A stretch of DNA of 36,685 nucleotides from positions 1 through 36,685 of IMG/VR virus record IMGVR_UViG_3300046455_000452. The stretch is one strand, 5' to 3'. Shown here piece by piece: positions 7,166-16,614 of this stretch; the first letter of the stretch is position 1; every line of letters begins with the position of its first letter. The notes beneath the pieces were generated by a model, which saw nothing but the letters and a program-made list of their open reading frames with translations, ran no database searches and was not told the DNA's origin. A program made the position numbers and the translations under genes. The DNA is from a virus.

Positions 7166-8467
7166 CTACCAGGCCAATCCGAAGTCCTTGGCCACGCTCC
7201 TGGCCACGGTCATCATGCTTTCCCTCGCGTTGTTCGTCTTCCGCCACAGCGGGTCCGCCCGCACTTCGTTCTCGAACTGCCACAGCGGCATCTGGGAGCC
7301 CGCCTGGGCTCCTGCTGCGGGCTTCGCGGTCATCGCCTTGGCGATGTGCGTGTTGAAGAGATCCACGTCCGTCTCAGGCAGCTCCAGGAGCGTGGCCGCG
7401 CTCTTGATGTACGGGGCGGCCAGGTCCATCACGTTCTGCCCGGCGTTGATCTGGTCCGCGAAGGCGCTGTAGCGGGCCGCTGCGGCCTTGCGGATCCCGG
7501 CCTCCACGTTCTCCAGCGTGGACTTGCCGGAGGCCACACCGACGGCGTTCTTCTTGTACCAGTCGCCGCTGTACTTCATCCCGTTGAGGTAAGCCAGCTC
7601 ATGGAACTTGTCGAAGGCCTCACCGGCCTCGCCCCACATGATCCCGCCGTGGGTGGTCGTCTTCGCGCCCATCCAGTCCTTGATCCGGGCATCGCTCCAG
7701 CCGAGGGCGAGCGAGTTGTAGATGGCCTGCTTCAGCAGGGCGTTGGGCTGCCCCTTGCCGGGGCCTGCCTGGAAGATCTGATTGCCCAGGCCGACGGCAA
7801 CGGCCAGGGCGTTGACCTTGTACTGGGCGTTGGCGTTGTTCTGCTTCCAGGTCGCCGGATCGGTGTACTTCGTCGTGAGGTATTTCCGCAGCGTGGAGGA
7901 CTGCGTGCGCCACCACTTGCTGTTCTTGAGCTGAGCGCCGAACTTGGCGGCCGACCACCCCCCGGCGACGGCCTTACCGAACAGGCCCTTCAGCTCCTTG
8001 TTGGAGTTGATCAGGGCGGACGACAGGCCGTACTGCGAGGCGAGTTCGTCCTTGTCGAGCACGGGCGTCACGGCGGCCGTCCCTGAGTAGCTGGAGGATC
8101 CGGCGATGGTGCCGCCGCCGGAGGCGCCCAGCACCTTGTTCACGTACTGCCGGACGGTGTTGCCGCCGTCCGAGGCACTGCTGTTGGGGTTGGGCTGGCC
8201 CGAGAACCACATGCTGGCCGCGCCCGCGGCCCCGTACTTCTTGTAGTAGCCCCCGAGGATCACCCGGGCCACCGCGTCCTGAGCGGAGCGCGAGTCCCTG
8301 AACTGCTGCCAGGTCATGCTGTACCCGAGGGCCTTCCTGGTCCAGCTCGGGATATTGCCCTTCATGACCTGGTAGGCGCCGACGGCGCCGATCGAGTTGA
8401 CCACCGAGTAGTTGCCGCCGGACTCCACCTGGCGGACGCCGTAGAGCAGCTGATCCAGTGTGGTCAT
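7166..8467 (-). CDS. Virion lytic transglycosylase with shared C-terminal domain
   Basis: The 433-residue protein starts at ATG 8467. The N-terminal ~115 residues are a lysozyme-like transglycosylase domain: catalytic Glu15 in RQVESGGNY, then GAVGAYQVM, and AASMWFSG. A Gly/Ser linker (residues ~115-130) leads to a helical C-terminal domain. That domain is clearly related to the one in the neighbouring NlpC/P60 protein, for example ELASQYGLS versus ELAETYGMS, KNSKWWR versus KNSSWWK, and the matching ends DPLWRKT and DPAWRKT. It probably cuts glycan strands during DNA entry and works with the neighbouring peptidase. Its start overlaps the previous stop by 1 base. Confidence 0.85.
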   Translation of the reverse strand: MTTLDQLLYGVRQVESGGNYSVVNSIGAVGAYQVMKGNIPSWTRKALGYSMTWQQFRDSRSAQDAVARVILGGYYKKYGAAGAASMWFSGQPNPNSSASDGGNTVRQYVNKVLGASGGGTIAGSSSYSGTAAVTPVLDKDELASQYGLSSALINSNKELKGLFGKAVAGGWSAAKFGAQLKNSKWWRTQSSTLRKYLTTKYTDPATWKQNNANAQYKVNALAVAVGLGNQIFQAGPGKGQPNALLKQAIYNSLALGWSDARIKDWMGAKTTTHGGIMWGEAGEAFDKFHELAYLNGMKYSGDWYKKNAVGVASGKSTLENVEAGIRKAAAARYSAFADQINAGQNVMDLAAPYIKSAATLLELPETDVDLFNTHIAKAMTAKPAAGAQAGSQMPLWQFENEVRADPLWRKTNNARESMMTVARSVAKDFGLAW

Positions 8468-9756
8468 CAGTGCATCAACCCCATGTCGCTCAAGACCTGG
8501 CGCCCGATGTTCATCGTCTTGTCGGCCACGGCCGAGGTCTTGCGCCAGGCCGGGTCATTGCGCACGAGCTGCGTGAAGTCGTGCAGGTCCATGGGCTCGG
8601 GCTGGCCCTTCGCATTCGCGCGGTTCAGGGCCTGCTTGACCTTCGGGGAGAAGGCGTTGATGTCCGTCTCGGGGAGGCCCAGTTCCTGGGCCACCACCTG
8701 GACGTACGGCTGCGCCAGATCCTGGATCGAGGCTCCCGCCTTGATCTGCTCGGCGAAGGCCGGGTACAGCCCAGCCGACTGCTCGCGCAGGCTGCCTTGG
8801 ATCTTCTCCATCGAGGTCAGGCCCCTGACCAAGTACTGCGCGTTGTTCAGCACGCTCTGCTCGGTCACGGCGACGCCGTTCTTGTACGCCTCGTCCTTGA
8901 TGGCCTTGGCCGCCTGGCCGGCGAGACCGCCCAGGGTGTGGTCCTTGGCGAAACTGACGTACTGGCCCAGGAAGTTCTGGACCTGGCCTTCCTCCCAGCC
9001 GAACCAGACCATGTTCTTGGCGAGCTTCTCGACGTTCTTGTCGCTCAGAATGGCACCGGCCTTCACGGCCATCTGCTGGGCCGCCACGCGGGCGGCCTCC
9101 ATGCTCGCCTTGTAGGTGGCCGGGTCGGTCTTCTGCAAGATCTGCTGCTGGCGGACGGTGTCGCTGTTCTTCTTCCACCAGCTGGAGTTCTTGACCTCGG
9201 CCTGGAACTTGTCCGGCGTCCACTGGTCGGCGACGGCCCCCTTCAGGAGCTTCATCAACTCGGGCTGAGACTTGAAGAAGGAGTAGCTCATCCCGTACGT
9301 CTCGGCCAGCTCGGTAGCGTCGAGCCGCGGGGCGACCTCTTCGGCGTACCCGCCGCCGGACGTGGGATCGGCAGAGACGCCGGGGATCCGGCGCCCGCCC
9401 ATCCACCGGTCCATGTAGTAGCCCTCAGCCAGGGACGAGATCTTGACGCCCTGGCCCGGGGCGGGGCTGTGGATGAACTTCCCGCCACCGATGTAGATCC
9501 CGACGTGATCGGGACCCCTTTGCTTCCGGTCCGTGTCGAAGAACACGAGGTCCCCGGGGCGCAGCTTGTTGGGCTGGACGCTGGCGCCCACCTGGATCTG
9601 GTTGTACGTGGTCCGCGGGAGCTGAATGCCGTTCTTGCCGAACGCATACTGCACCAGCCCCGAGCAGTCGAAGCCGCTCGGGGTGGACCCGCCCCAGACG
9701 TACTGCGTGCCCAGGTACTGCCGGGCCAGATTGACGATGTCGTCTCCGTTGGCCAT
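8467..9756 (-). CDS. Virion NlpC/P60 peptidoglycan endopeptidase
   Basis: The 429-residue protein starts at ATG 9756. Residues 1-130 form an NlpC/P60 domain with catalytic Cys31 (FDCSGLV), His84 (DHVGIYIG) and a third polar residue at His96 (FIHSP). The sequences YVWGG and LRPGDLVFF are typical of the fold. This family cleaves peptide stems of peptidoglycan. The C-terminal ~280 residues share a helical domain with the adjacent transglycosylase. The pair looks like a duplicated virion-anchoring module carrying two different hydrolases. It probably acts locally on the wall during infection rather than as the lysis enzyme. Confidence 0.9.
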   Translation of the reverse strand: MANGDDIVNLARQYLGTQYVWGGSTPSGFDCSGLVQYAFGKNGIQLPRTTYNQIQVGASVQPNKLRPGDLVFFDTDRKQRGPDHVGIYIGGGKFIHSPAPGQGVKISSLAEGYYMDRWMGGRRIPGVSADPTSGGGYAEEVAPRLDATELAETYGMSYSFFKSQPELMKLLKGAVADQWTPDKFQAEVKNSSWWKKNSDTVRQQQILQKTDPATYKASMEAARVAAQQMAVKAGAILSDKNVEKLAKNMVWFGWEEGQVQNFLGQYVSFAKDHTLGGLAGQAAKAIKDEAYKNGVAVTEQSVLNNAQYLVRGLTSMEKIQGSLREQSAGLYPAFAEQIKAGASIQDLAQPYVQVVAQELGLPETDINAFSPKVKQALNRANAKGQPEPMDLHDFTQLVRNDPAWRKTSAVADKTMNIGRQVLSDMGLMH

Positions 9757-9759
9757 GGC

Positions 9760-10650
9760 TTACTCCGGTGCGCCGAAGACGAGGCTTTCCAGGGCGTTCT
9801 GGTACGTGGTCGCCGCCTGGAAGGCGCCGTACTCCTTCTTCTTCTTGATCTGCTGCTGACCGATGTACGCCTTGCCATCGGCCGAAACACCGCCGGAGGA
9901 CTCGGTGGAACTGGAGAGGGCCTGACCGCTGTCCATGTCGTACTGCGTGGTCGTGTTTTGTACGACCGGGCTGTTCTCCTCCGCGGAGTGCAGGGCGCTC
10001 GCGAAGCTGCCCAGCTCGCCCGCTCCCGGGTCGCGGCCCATCATGTCCTGGAAGAGCTTGGTGGCCACGGACTTGGCCGTGTCCGGGTCGGTGAGGTCGA
10101 CGCGGGTGTCCGTCTGGAGCGCCTGGCCGTTGCCCAAGTACTTGCCGGGGCCCTTGTACCGGCGCTCGCCGGTGACCGTGTTGACCTCCCAGACGCCCTG
10201 CTGCGTCCAGGAGTTGCCTCCGCCGGACTGGCCGACGTACGTGGCCATCAGGTCGAAGGGCGTGACCTTCTTACCGGCGGCGCCGTACAGGGCCGCCTCG
10301 TCGACCAGCTTCTTCCAGAGCTTGGATCCCTCCAGGGGGCCGTCTCCGAGCTTCAGGAGGCCGCCCAGGATGCCCTGGGAGATGAAGTCTCCCTGCTTCT
10401 TCTGGCCCCACGTGAAGTAGTCCTTGTACGCCTCATCGCTGGTCATCTTGACGTCGCGCGTGCCGTACATGGACTTGCCGCGGGGCAGGGCGCCGCCGCT
10501 GCCCTTGTCCCCGCCGTTACCCAGGGTGTAGCGCTCGGAGCCCATGTAGACGACCCCGGAGCCGGAACCGGCCGGGCCGCTCGCCAGGGCCAGCAGGGCC
10601 TTCATCATGTTCGGGTCGACCCCGCCACCGGTGCTTGCCGCGATGGCCAT
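9760..10650 (-). CDS. Internal virion-type protein, 296 aa
   Basis: The protein starts at ATG 10650, directly after the stop of the 1617-residue protein gene. It is Gly/Ser-rich at both ends, with a central region that has aromatic residues and helices (SDEAYKDYFTWGQKK, KLWKKLVDEAALYG, DTAKSVATKLFQDMMGRDPGAGEL). The SVATKLFQDMMGRDPG segment resembles sequences in actinophage minor tail or internal proteins. No active-site motif is visible. Context points to a component of the ejected or internal complex. Confidence 0.6.
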   Translation of the reverse strand: MAIAASTGGGVDPNMMKALLALASGPAGSGSGVVYMGSERYTLGNGGDKGSGGALPRGKSMYGTRDVKMTSDEAYKDYFTWGQKKQGDFISQGILGGLLKLGDGPLEGSKLWKKLVDEAALYGAAGKKVTPFDLMATYVGQSGGGNSWTQQGVWEVNTVTGERRYKGPGKYLGNGQALQTDTRVDLTDPDTAKSVATKLFQDMMGRDPGAGELGSFASALHSAEENSPVVQNTTTQYDMDSGQALSSSTESSGGVSADGKAYIGQQQIKKKKEYGAFQAATTYQNALESLVFGAPE

Positions 10651-13600
10651 CTATGCCCCCTGCTGTATGTCCATGCCGAGATCCCTCGACAGGTAGCGGT
10701 TGTAGAGGTCCCCGAAGCGGGTGTCCGACTCGATGAGCCCGTCCACAATGCGGCCCCAGGCCGTGGCCAGATCCGCATTGCTCTTCGCCGTGAGCGTCGC
10801 GGAGCCGCCGCCCTTGTCCCGCTGGGCCAGGACGCCGCGCAGGGCCTGGCGGTAGCCCAGGTACTGCTGGAGCGTGCGCAGGTCGCTGCGGTTGGACTTC
10901 TTCGCCAGATCCGAGTGGGCCACGGCCGTGAGGGCTGGGATGAGCCGGTCGTACCGCTTGGGGTCGACCGTGTAGTAGTCCTTGGACCACTGCTCGTTGT
11001 AGTACGGGTTCTGGCTGCCGTCGGGCATCAGCGGGTCGCCCATGAGCTTTGCGATAGCCGAACGCATGCTCTTGAACTGTTCAGCGCCCGAGTCCTCGAA
11101 GGAGTTGTAGCCGGCCGAGTGGAGCTGAGCCGTGACCGCGTTGTTGAGCTGCGTGAACTTCGCCCACCCCAACCGTCGCTGGTTCTCCTGCATCGCCTGG
11201 TCCGCGCTCATGCGCGTGCGCTGCATCTCGGCTCCGCCGGGGATCAGCGGGGTGGACAGCTGGTACGCGTAAGCCTCAGGCGAGAAGGGGCCGTTGCCCT
11301 CCGGACCGATGATCAGGGACGCCAGCTCCGGGTTCTTCGCGATCAGGTTCCCGTACTTCTGCTGAAGCTCGGCTGCCTTCATCGTGGCGGGAACGCCAGA
11401 GACGTTCTCCGTCGTCGACTGCGCGAAAATGAAGTACGACTCGTCGAACCGCTTGAGGAACTCCTCATCCGCGGTCATCGGGTTCTTGCGGCGCAGGGCG
11501 TTGTACTGGTCCCGGTAGAACTGGTACTGGTCCGGCTTCTGGGTGCTGAACGGCTGCGTGAAGGCCGAGACCGCGCTGAACATCCAGTAGTTGCGCGTCC
11601 GGTCCGCGATCTCCTGAGCCGAAGGCATGGGCTTGCCGAGGTTCGCATGCTCATACGCGGCCTTCTGCATGATCTGGAGCTTGATCCGCTGGTAGCGCTC
11701 GTCACTGGTGTCGAACGCCGTCAGGAAGTTCCGCGCGTACGCGGGCAGGGACTGCTGCGTCACGGTCTCGGTGATCCCGCCGGGCGTCGGCCCGAAGGGC
11801 AGCACGCCCAGCTTGCGCAGCAGCTCCGCCTGCTTGGGCTTGTCCTTCACGATCATCGAGGCGGGGATGGACACAATCGGCCCGGTACCCGGGTTGAACC
11901 AGGGATCGCCCTGGGTGATCAGGTTCATGGAGTCCTGGGAGACCTTCCAGTTCCCGGAAGGGTCCATGCCCCAGACCTTGCCGATCGGCCCGTCCGCGAT
12001 GAACTTCGGGACGCGCGCCATGATCTGGCGCTCGCTCTTCGGGACGAAGCGGGGGACCAGGCGGTTCGCCTTCTGGTCCCACACCATGGCCGTGCCATCC
12101 TTCTGGACGGTGTTGCCGTCGGCGTCCTGCATCCAGCCCCAGCTGATGGGCGCGTTGAAGAAGATCGAGGCGTAGCCGACCGTCTGAGGACGGTCCGCGA
12201 TGATGCGCGCCCAGCGCTGCCACGCCTCCGTGGTGGCCGCGTAGAAGGGCGACATGAAGCGCAGCATGGCCCCCGCGTCCGTGCGGTGGGCGATGTCGAA
12301 GACGAGCTTCCTGGTGTCCTTCAGCGCCAGACGGCGAGCCGTCTGTGCGATCTGGTCGGCGTCCTTCTGCGAGAGCTTGACGCCCTGCTTCAGCTCCTGG
12401 CCCGCGATGGCGCGGGCGTGGCCCTCGTAAAGCTGGTTGAAGAGCGGGTGCCTCGACATGCGGTCCGCCGGGATCGAGGCGGCCCACTTGTACCACCAGT
12501 CAACGACCCGGTCCATGGAGCGCGAGGCCGCGTTCGATCCGGCCAGAGCCTCTCCGAGCTGCGTCGAATGCACGTACTGCGGATAGACGCCCGTCTTGGC
12601 GGCCTCCGTCAGGAACTCGTTGTCCGCCTTGCCCTCAAGGGCCGCCTTACGGATGTCGGGGCCGGCGCTGGTCACCGGCATGTACTCGTCCACCTCGTGC
12701 CAGACGGACTGCGCGATCCGCTCGGGGGTGTCGTACTTGATACCCAGACGCTTACGGTACGCCCGGCCCGCGGGCGTGCTCCGCAGCCACCGGGCCATCT
12801 CGCTTGCCGACGAGCCCTTGACGGCCTGGACGGCCAGCTCGTCCTGCATGATCTGGTGGTTGATCGCCTTGTCCCAGGACTGCACGAACAATCTCTCGTT
12901 GCCCGGGTAGGAGATCGGCGCCGCGGCCTTGGTGTTGTAGCTCTTCGTCAGGTTGCTGTGGATCATCTGCTTGTTGCGCTGGAGCAGCGTCCGCAACGAG
13001 TCGTCCGAGCTGATCATCTTCTGGTAGTACTCGCCCTGCTCGCCCCCGAGAGCCGGGGGCAGCACGACACCAGGAGCCACCTCGGGCTGCTTGTGGAGCT
13101 GTGAGGTCTGGCGGAAGCCCCGCTGGCGCGCCTGCTTCGCGGCATCCGCCGCGGTCACCTGGAGGTCCCGGTGCGACACCAGCTCGGAGAGCTGGTCGTC
13201 CAGGTCCGCAAGGCGCGCCTTGCGTAGGGGTGAGTGGTTGAGCAGGCTCTTGTACGCGATGTTCACTTCGGCACTGCGCACAGCCAGGAGCTGCTGAGCG
13301 GCCTGGAACTTCACCGGCTCGGCGTGCTGGTCGATCGAGGCCACCTTGTTCTGGACGCGCTGGGCACGCCGCAGAGCGCGGGCGTGGTCCGTCTTGAGGA
13401 CGGCCTCCCGCTGCTCGATCGTCGACCGTAGCTTGTCAGCCTGCGGCTTCAGGACGTTCAGCTCTTCGTCCGCGAACTTCACGCCCTCGCGGGCCACGGC
13501 CTCCTGGCCCTCGTAAAACGAGGCCGGCTTCCAGTGGAACAGGTTGGTCGCCAGGTTCTTGACGCCATAGCCGCCGCGCAGGGCGGTCACTCCGGCGCCA

Positions 13601-15504
13601 ACACGGGCCACCTGGCCCAGTAGGTCGTCCGAGAGCACGCGGGGGATGTACCCCAGGCGGAACAAGGTCGCGAACTTCCACAGGTGGCTGAGCCCGTCAA
13701 GACCGTCAACGATCCAGTCAGGGTTACCGATCCGTGATGTACGGATGCCTTTGAGCATGCTCGCGTTGCGCGCGAGCGTCTTGTTCAGCGCCGGGAAGTC
13801 GATCAGGATCTGATCGTTGGCCAGCTTCGTGACCATGTTCGGGTGCGGACGCAGGATCGAGCCGTCCTCGCCGCGAAAAAGGTCCGCCGTGGTGCGCTCG
13901 TCGCCGTAGTTGGCACCGGAGTAGCGGCGCAGCTCTTCCTGGCCGTGCGTAATGTTGGCCCGGTACTCGCGGTACAGGGCCATGCCCTCTTGGTAGGTGA
14001 AGCCGTGCTTCTGGGCGATCTTCGTGACGCCCAGGCGCTGGATGTCGTCCAGCTGCTGGATCCGCTCGCCCTCGGTCGTGGTCTTCAGGTAGTTGTTCAC
14101 CAGGTCGGCGCGGATGTCCGAGCCGATGCCCGGGATGCGGGCGATCTGCCCGCGCAGCTCGTCAATGGCCTCGGGGTGGAGGTCATCCACCGCGATCATC
14201 CCGTTGGGGTGCGCCTCCTTGAAGGAACGCACCACCGTGAAGGACGGCCCGAACAAGTCATTGGCGTAGATGCGGCTCTTGCTCAGAGCCGAGCGGTCCG
14301 TCCCGGCCGTGCCGAGCGCCGGGCCGGTGCGGAAGTTGTTCTCGTTCGAGGTGCGCGTGTACGCGCGGCTGCCGCTGTACTTCGTGAGGTTCAGCGCGTC
14401 CAATTCCGCGTAGTGGCCCAGCATCTGCTTGTAGCGGGCCGCCAAGTCCTCGTCAGCCGCAAACTGGGCGCGCAGCTGATCGGCGCGCCGGGTCGCCAGC
14501 GCCTCCAGGTTGGGATTCGCCAGCGCTCGTACGCGCGGCATCGTCTCCAGCTCCAGCTTGCTCAACCGCTCGTCCACCGCACTCATGCGCAGATCAGCTG
14601 CGGCGTTCTCTGACTTGAGCTGTGCGCGGGCCTCCGCGTCGCCCATCGTCGTTCTCAGGAAGAGGTTCACCTCGTCCGGGCTCTTGAGCTGGGAGATGAT
14701 GCCGCCGGCCCGGGGGCCGAGCGCGCTCTTCTTGAACATGGACAAGTTGTTGATCAGCTGGGCGTTGTCCTTGTTCTCCCACAGGAACTTCTGCGCCTTG
14801 GCCATGCGCGAGGACTTCATCAGGGAGTCGATGTCCCCGCTGGACCAGCCACCGGCCGGGCGCGGGCTGACCACGTACTTCGTACGCGCGGCCCCGACGG
14901 CCTTGCCGCCCAGGACCACCGGGTCCAGCCACCAGCGCGCCGCGAAGTCCGTCGCGCCGCTGGCGAAGTTGAAGAACGAGACGTCCCGCTTGATGTCCTC
15001 GACCGCGCGGTTGCCGACAACCGGCATGCCGGCCTTCTTCAGCAGACCCTGCTGCTCGTCCTCGCTCAGGTTGTTGAAGCCCGGCGGCAGGTAGGCGTCA
15101 CCCGGCTTGGCGTACAGCGGGCGATCCTTGAGGATCTCCTCCACCTCAGGGTGGTTCGCCCAGAAGGCCTGCCCGGGCGAGACGTGGTTCGCCACGTGCC
15201 ACGCCTTGGCCCACGCGCTGCCGCTGAGCAGCTCGCCCACGCCCTTGGTCTCCGCGTGCGTGCCCGCAAGCAGGAAGGTACTCATGGGCTGAGCAATGCC
15301 GTTGTCCCAGAACCATGCCGCGCCGTGCATGGCCTTCTCGATCGGCATCGAGCCCGGCTTCAGGAAGTTGTTCTCGATGAACCTGCTACTGGCGGTCCCG
15401 TCATCGTCGTGGGAGCCGATGTTCTGCACCCAGCCGCCCACGATCGGCACGATGAGTGCCGCATCGCGGACGTTCTTGAGGAAGTTGCCGAATCCGTCGC
15501 CCAT
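10651..15504 (-). CDS. Very large virion protein, 1617 aa (probable ejection protein)
   Basis: The protein starts at ATG 15504, overlapping the previous gene as ATGA. It is mostly helical. Heptad-like, charged stretches lie around residues 280-360 and 680-790 (LNVLKPQADKLRSTIEQREAV). A moderately hydrophobic segment lies around residues 600-640 (LFRLGYIPRVLSDDLLGQVARVG). A segment FMSPFYAATTEAWQRWARI resembles motifs in large packaged phage polypeptides. It fills 13% of the window and lies upstream of the two wall hydrolases, as large DNA-ejection proteins do in podoviruses. No enzyme active site could be recognised. Plus-strand frames across this region are shadows. Confidence 0.75.
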   Translation of the reverse strand: MGDGFGNFLKNVRDAALIVPIVGGWVQNIGSHDDDGTASSRFIENNFLKPGSMPIEKAMHGAAWFWDNGIAQPMSTFLLAGTHAETKGVGELLSGSAWAKAWHVANHVSPGQAFWANHPEVEEILKDRPLYAKPGDAYLPPGFNNLSEDEQQGLLKKAGMPVVGNRAVEDIKRDVSFFNFASGATDFAARWWLDPVVLGGKAVGAARTKYVVSPRPAGGWSSGDIDSLMKSSRMAKAQKFLWENKDNAQLINNLSMFKKSALGPRAGGIISQLKSPDEVNLFLRTTMGDAEARAQLKSENAAADLRMSAVDERLSKLELETMPRVRALANPNLEALATRRADQLRAQFAADEDLAARYKQMLGHYAELDALNLTKYSGSRAYTRTSNENNFRTGPALGTAGTDRSALSKSRIYANDLFGPSFTVVRSFKEAHPNGMIAVDDLHPEAIDELRGQIARIPGIGSDIRADLVNNYLKTTTEGERIQQLDDIQRLGVTKIAQKHGFTYQEGMALYREYRANITHGQEELRRYSGANYGDERTTADLFRGEDGSILRPHPNMVTKLANDQILIDFPALNKTLARNASMLKGIRTSRIGNPDWIVDGLDGLSHLWKFATLFRLGYIPRVLSDDLLGQVARVGAGVTALRGGYGVKNLATNLFHWKPASFYEGQEAVAREGVKFADEELNVLKPQADKLRSTIEQREAVLKTDHARALRRAQRVQNKVASIDQHAEPVKFQAAQQLLAVRSAEVNIAYKSLLNHSPLRKARLADLDDQLSELVSHRDLQVTAADAAKQARQRGFRQTSQLHKQPEVAPGVVLPPALGGEQGEYYQKMISSDDSLRTLLQRNKQMIHSNLTKSYNTKAAAPISYPGNERLFVQSWDKAINHQIMQDELAVQAVKGSSASEMARWLRSTPAGRAYRKRLGIKYDTPERIAQSVWHEVDEYMPVTSAGPDIRKAALEGKADNEFLTEAAKTGVYPQYVHSTQLGEALAGSNAASRSMDRVVDWWYKWAASIPADRMSRHPLFNQLYEGHARAIAGQELKQGVKLSQKDADQIAQTARRLALKDTRKLVFDIAHRTDAGAMLRFMSPFYAATTEAWQRWARIIADRPQTVGYASIFFNAPISWGWMQDADGNTVQKDGTAMVWDQKANRLVPRFVPKSERQIMARVPKFIADGPIGKVWGMDPSGNWKVSQDSMNLITQGDPWFNPGTGPIVSIPASMIVKDKPKQAELLRKLGVLPFGPTPGGITETVTQQSLPAYARNFLTAFDTSDERYQRIKLQIMQKAAYEHANLGKPMPSAQEIADRTRNYWMFSAVSAFTQPFSTQKPDQYQFYRDQYNALRRKNPMTADEEFLKRFDESYFIFAQSTTENVSGVPATMKAAELQQKYGNLIAKNPELASLIIGPEGNGPFSPEAYAYQLSTPLIPGGAEMQRTRMSADQAMQENQRRLGWAKFTQLNNAVTAQLHSAGYNSFEDSGAEQFKSMRSAIAKLMGDPLMPDGSQNPYYNEQWSKDYYTVDPKRYDRLIPALTAVAHSDLAKKSNRSDLRTLQQYLGYRQALRGVLAQRDKGGGSATLTAKSNADLATAWGRIVDGLIESDTRFGDLYNRYLSRDLGMDIQQGA

Positions 15505-15695
15505 CAGACCTCCGGACCGACGGAGGCCGTCTCTGAGGGGTAGACGTCGATGGGCGTCTGCGCGGCCTGGAGGCCGAACGCGAGGTCGTAGCCCACGTGG
15601 TCAGGGTTCGCACCGTTCAGGGCCATGTCGACGGCCAGGGCGGGCGTGTCGCCGAAGAAGCTGGTCATGTTGCCGATCGAGTCCCACCAGTCCAT
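15504..15695 (-). CDS. Small hypothetical virion-cluster protein, 63 aa
   Basis: It starts at ATG 15695 (MDWWDSIGNMTSFF). The longer frame upstream lies inside the next gene and lacks natural composition. The N-terminus is amphipathic with two tryptophans, and the C-terminus is acidic. It overlaps both neighbours by 1-4 bases, so it is translated as part of the coupled late operon. No function is recognised. Confidence 0.55.
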   Translation of the reverse strand: MDWWDSIGNMTSFFGDTPALAVDMALNGANPDHVGYDLAFGLQAAQTPIDVYPSETASVGPEV

Positions 15696-16153
15696 CAGGC
15701 CATCCCCTTCAGCTGTCGTACGAGGTTGCGGGCCGCCTTCGAGCTGCCCGGCTGGTTCGCCATGTGCTCGAAGACCGGGAGCCACGCCACCAGGCGGGCC
15801 ATGTCCTGATCCGGCTGGTTAGGCAGGCCCAGAGCCTCCGGGCCAGGGCCCTCGCCCATGGCCGCGCCGGCCGTAACCGGCGTGTCGGGCTGCTGCGTGG
15901 GCTGGTCGAAGCCGATGACGTTGGCGTCCACCGGCGCAGCCTCGGGTGCGCCGACATCGCCGCCCGGCGACGCCGACAAGGGCGCCGCCTGCTGGAGCTG
16001 CTCCAGCGCCTGACGGTCCCCGTACTTCCCGCCCGAAGGCGCGCGTACGGGCTGAGAGCCGCCGCCCTGCGGCCCGTCCGTACGGCGCGACAGAGCGCCC
16101 GGCCCGCTGACGGGGGCCGGGTTGCCCGGCTGTCGGTATCCGCCGCGGGCCAT
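15695..16153 (-). CDS. Hypothetical Pro/Gly/Gln-rich protein, 152 aa
   Basis: It starts at ATG 16153 (MARGGYRQPGNPAPVSG). The first 110 residues are low-complexity and disordered, rich in P, G, Q and A. The last 40 form a charged helix (DQDMARLVAWLPVFEHMANQPGS). It lies between portal and the large ejection protein. An internal head or scaffolding-like role is possible, but nothing in the sequence proves it. Confidence 0.6.
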   Translation of the reverse strand: MARGGYRQPGNPAPVSGPGALSRRTDGPQGGGSQPVRAPSGGKYGDRQALEQLQQAAPLSASPGGDVGAPEAAPVDANVIGFDQPTQQPDTPVTAGAAMGEGPGPEALGLPNQPDQDMARLVAWLPVFEHMANQPGSSKAARNLVRQLKGMA

Positions 16154-16156
16154 GGC

Positions 16157-16390
16157 TCAGTGCGCCTTGTTGCTGTCGTTGCTGCCCGTGGTCGGGTGAC
16201 CCGGCGCCAGGCTGGTGCTCGCCCAGCCTGTGATGTTGCCGGTGGTGTCGTTCGCACCACCGATCGAGTTGCCGGAGTTGTCGCCCGACATGGGCATCTG
16301 AGTGTTCGGTGCCTCCATGCCGCCCTTCTGGGACGCCATGGGCTGGCTGCCGCCCTCGTGGTACGGGTCGCCTGCAAGCGTGTCGCTCAT
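16157..16390 (-). CDS. Hypothetical polar protein, 77 aa
   Basis: It starts at ATG 16390 (MSDTLAGDPYHEGGSQ). The composition is Gly, Ser, Asn, Thr and Met with no hydrophobic core, so it is probably disordered. It sits in the operon between a zinc-ribbon-like protein and the Pro/Gly-rich protein, with short spacings of 2-3 bases. A longer frame extends into the portal gene and is a shadow. Confidence 0.5.
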   Translation of the reverse strand: MSDTLAGDPYHEGGSQPMASQKGGMEAPNTQMPMSGDNSGNSIGGANDTTGNITGWASTSLAPGHPTTGSNDSNKAH

Positions 16391-16392
16391 GG

Positions 16393-16614
16393 TCACTTCT
16401 CCTTCTTGTGTCCAGCGGCGCAGTACTTGGGCTTGGCGCCCTTGCCTGACCACTCCTTCTTGGGCTCCGAGCACCCGTCGTGCCCGCAGACATCCGCCGA
16501 CTCGGCCGCCACCGCAACGTGAAGGGCGCGGCGGTTCGGGCCGGGCTCCTCGCAGCCGAGCCAGTGGGTGGCCTGCCCGTTCTCGGCCGGACGGCCGCAG
16601 GTCTCGCACGTCAT
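16393..16614 (-). CDS. Small Cys/His-rich (zinc-ribbon-like) protein
   Basis: The 73-residue protein starts at ATG 16614, overlapping the portal stop by 4 bases. It has CETCGRPAENGQATHWLGC, then CGHDGC and YCAAGH, giving several potential metal ligands. The C-terminus is Lys-rich (KPKYCAAGHKKEK). It could bind DNA or a virion protein through a zinc site. No specific family is recognised. Confidence 0.6.
   Translation of the reverse strand: MTCETCGRPAENGQATHWLGCEEPGPNRRALHVAVAAESADVCGHDGCSEPKKEWSGKGAKPKYCAAGHKKEK

Noticed and set aside
8458-13104. 1548-residue plus-strand frame
   Set aside because: It lies opposite five well-supported virion genes, is rich in Arg, Val, Leu and Gly, and shows no motif. 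It is a shadow caused by high GC at third positions.
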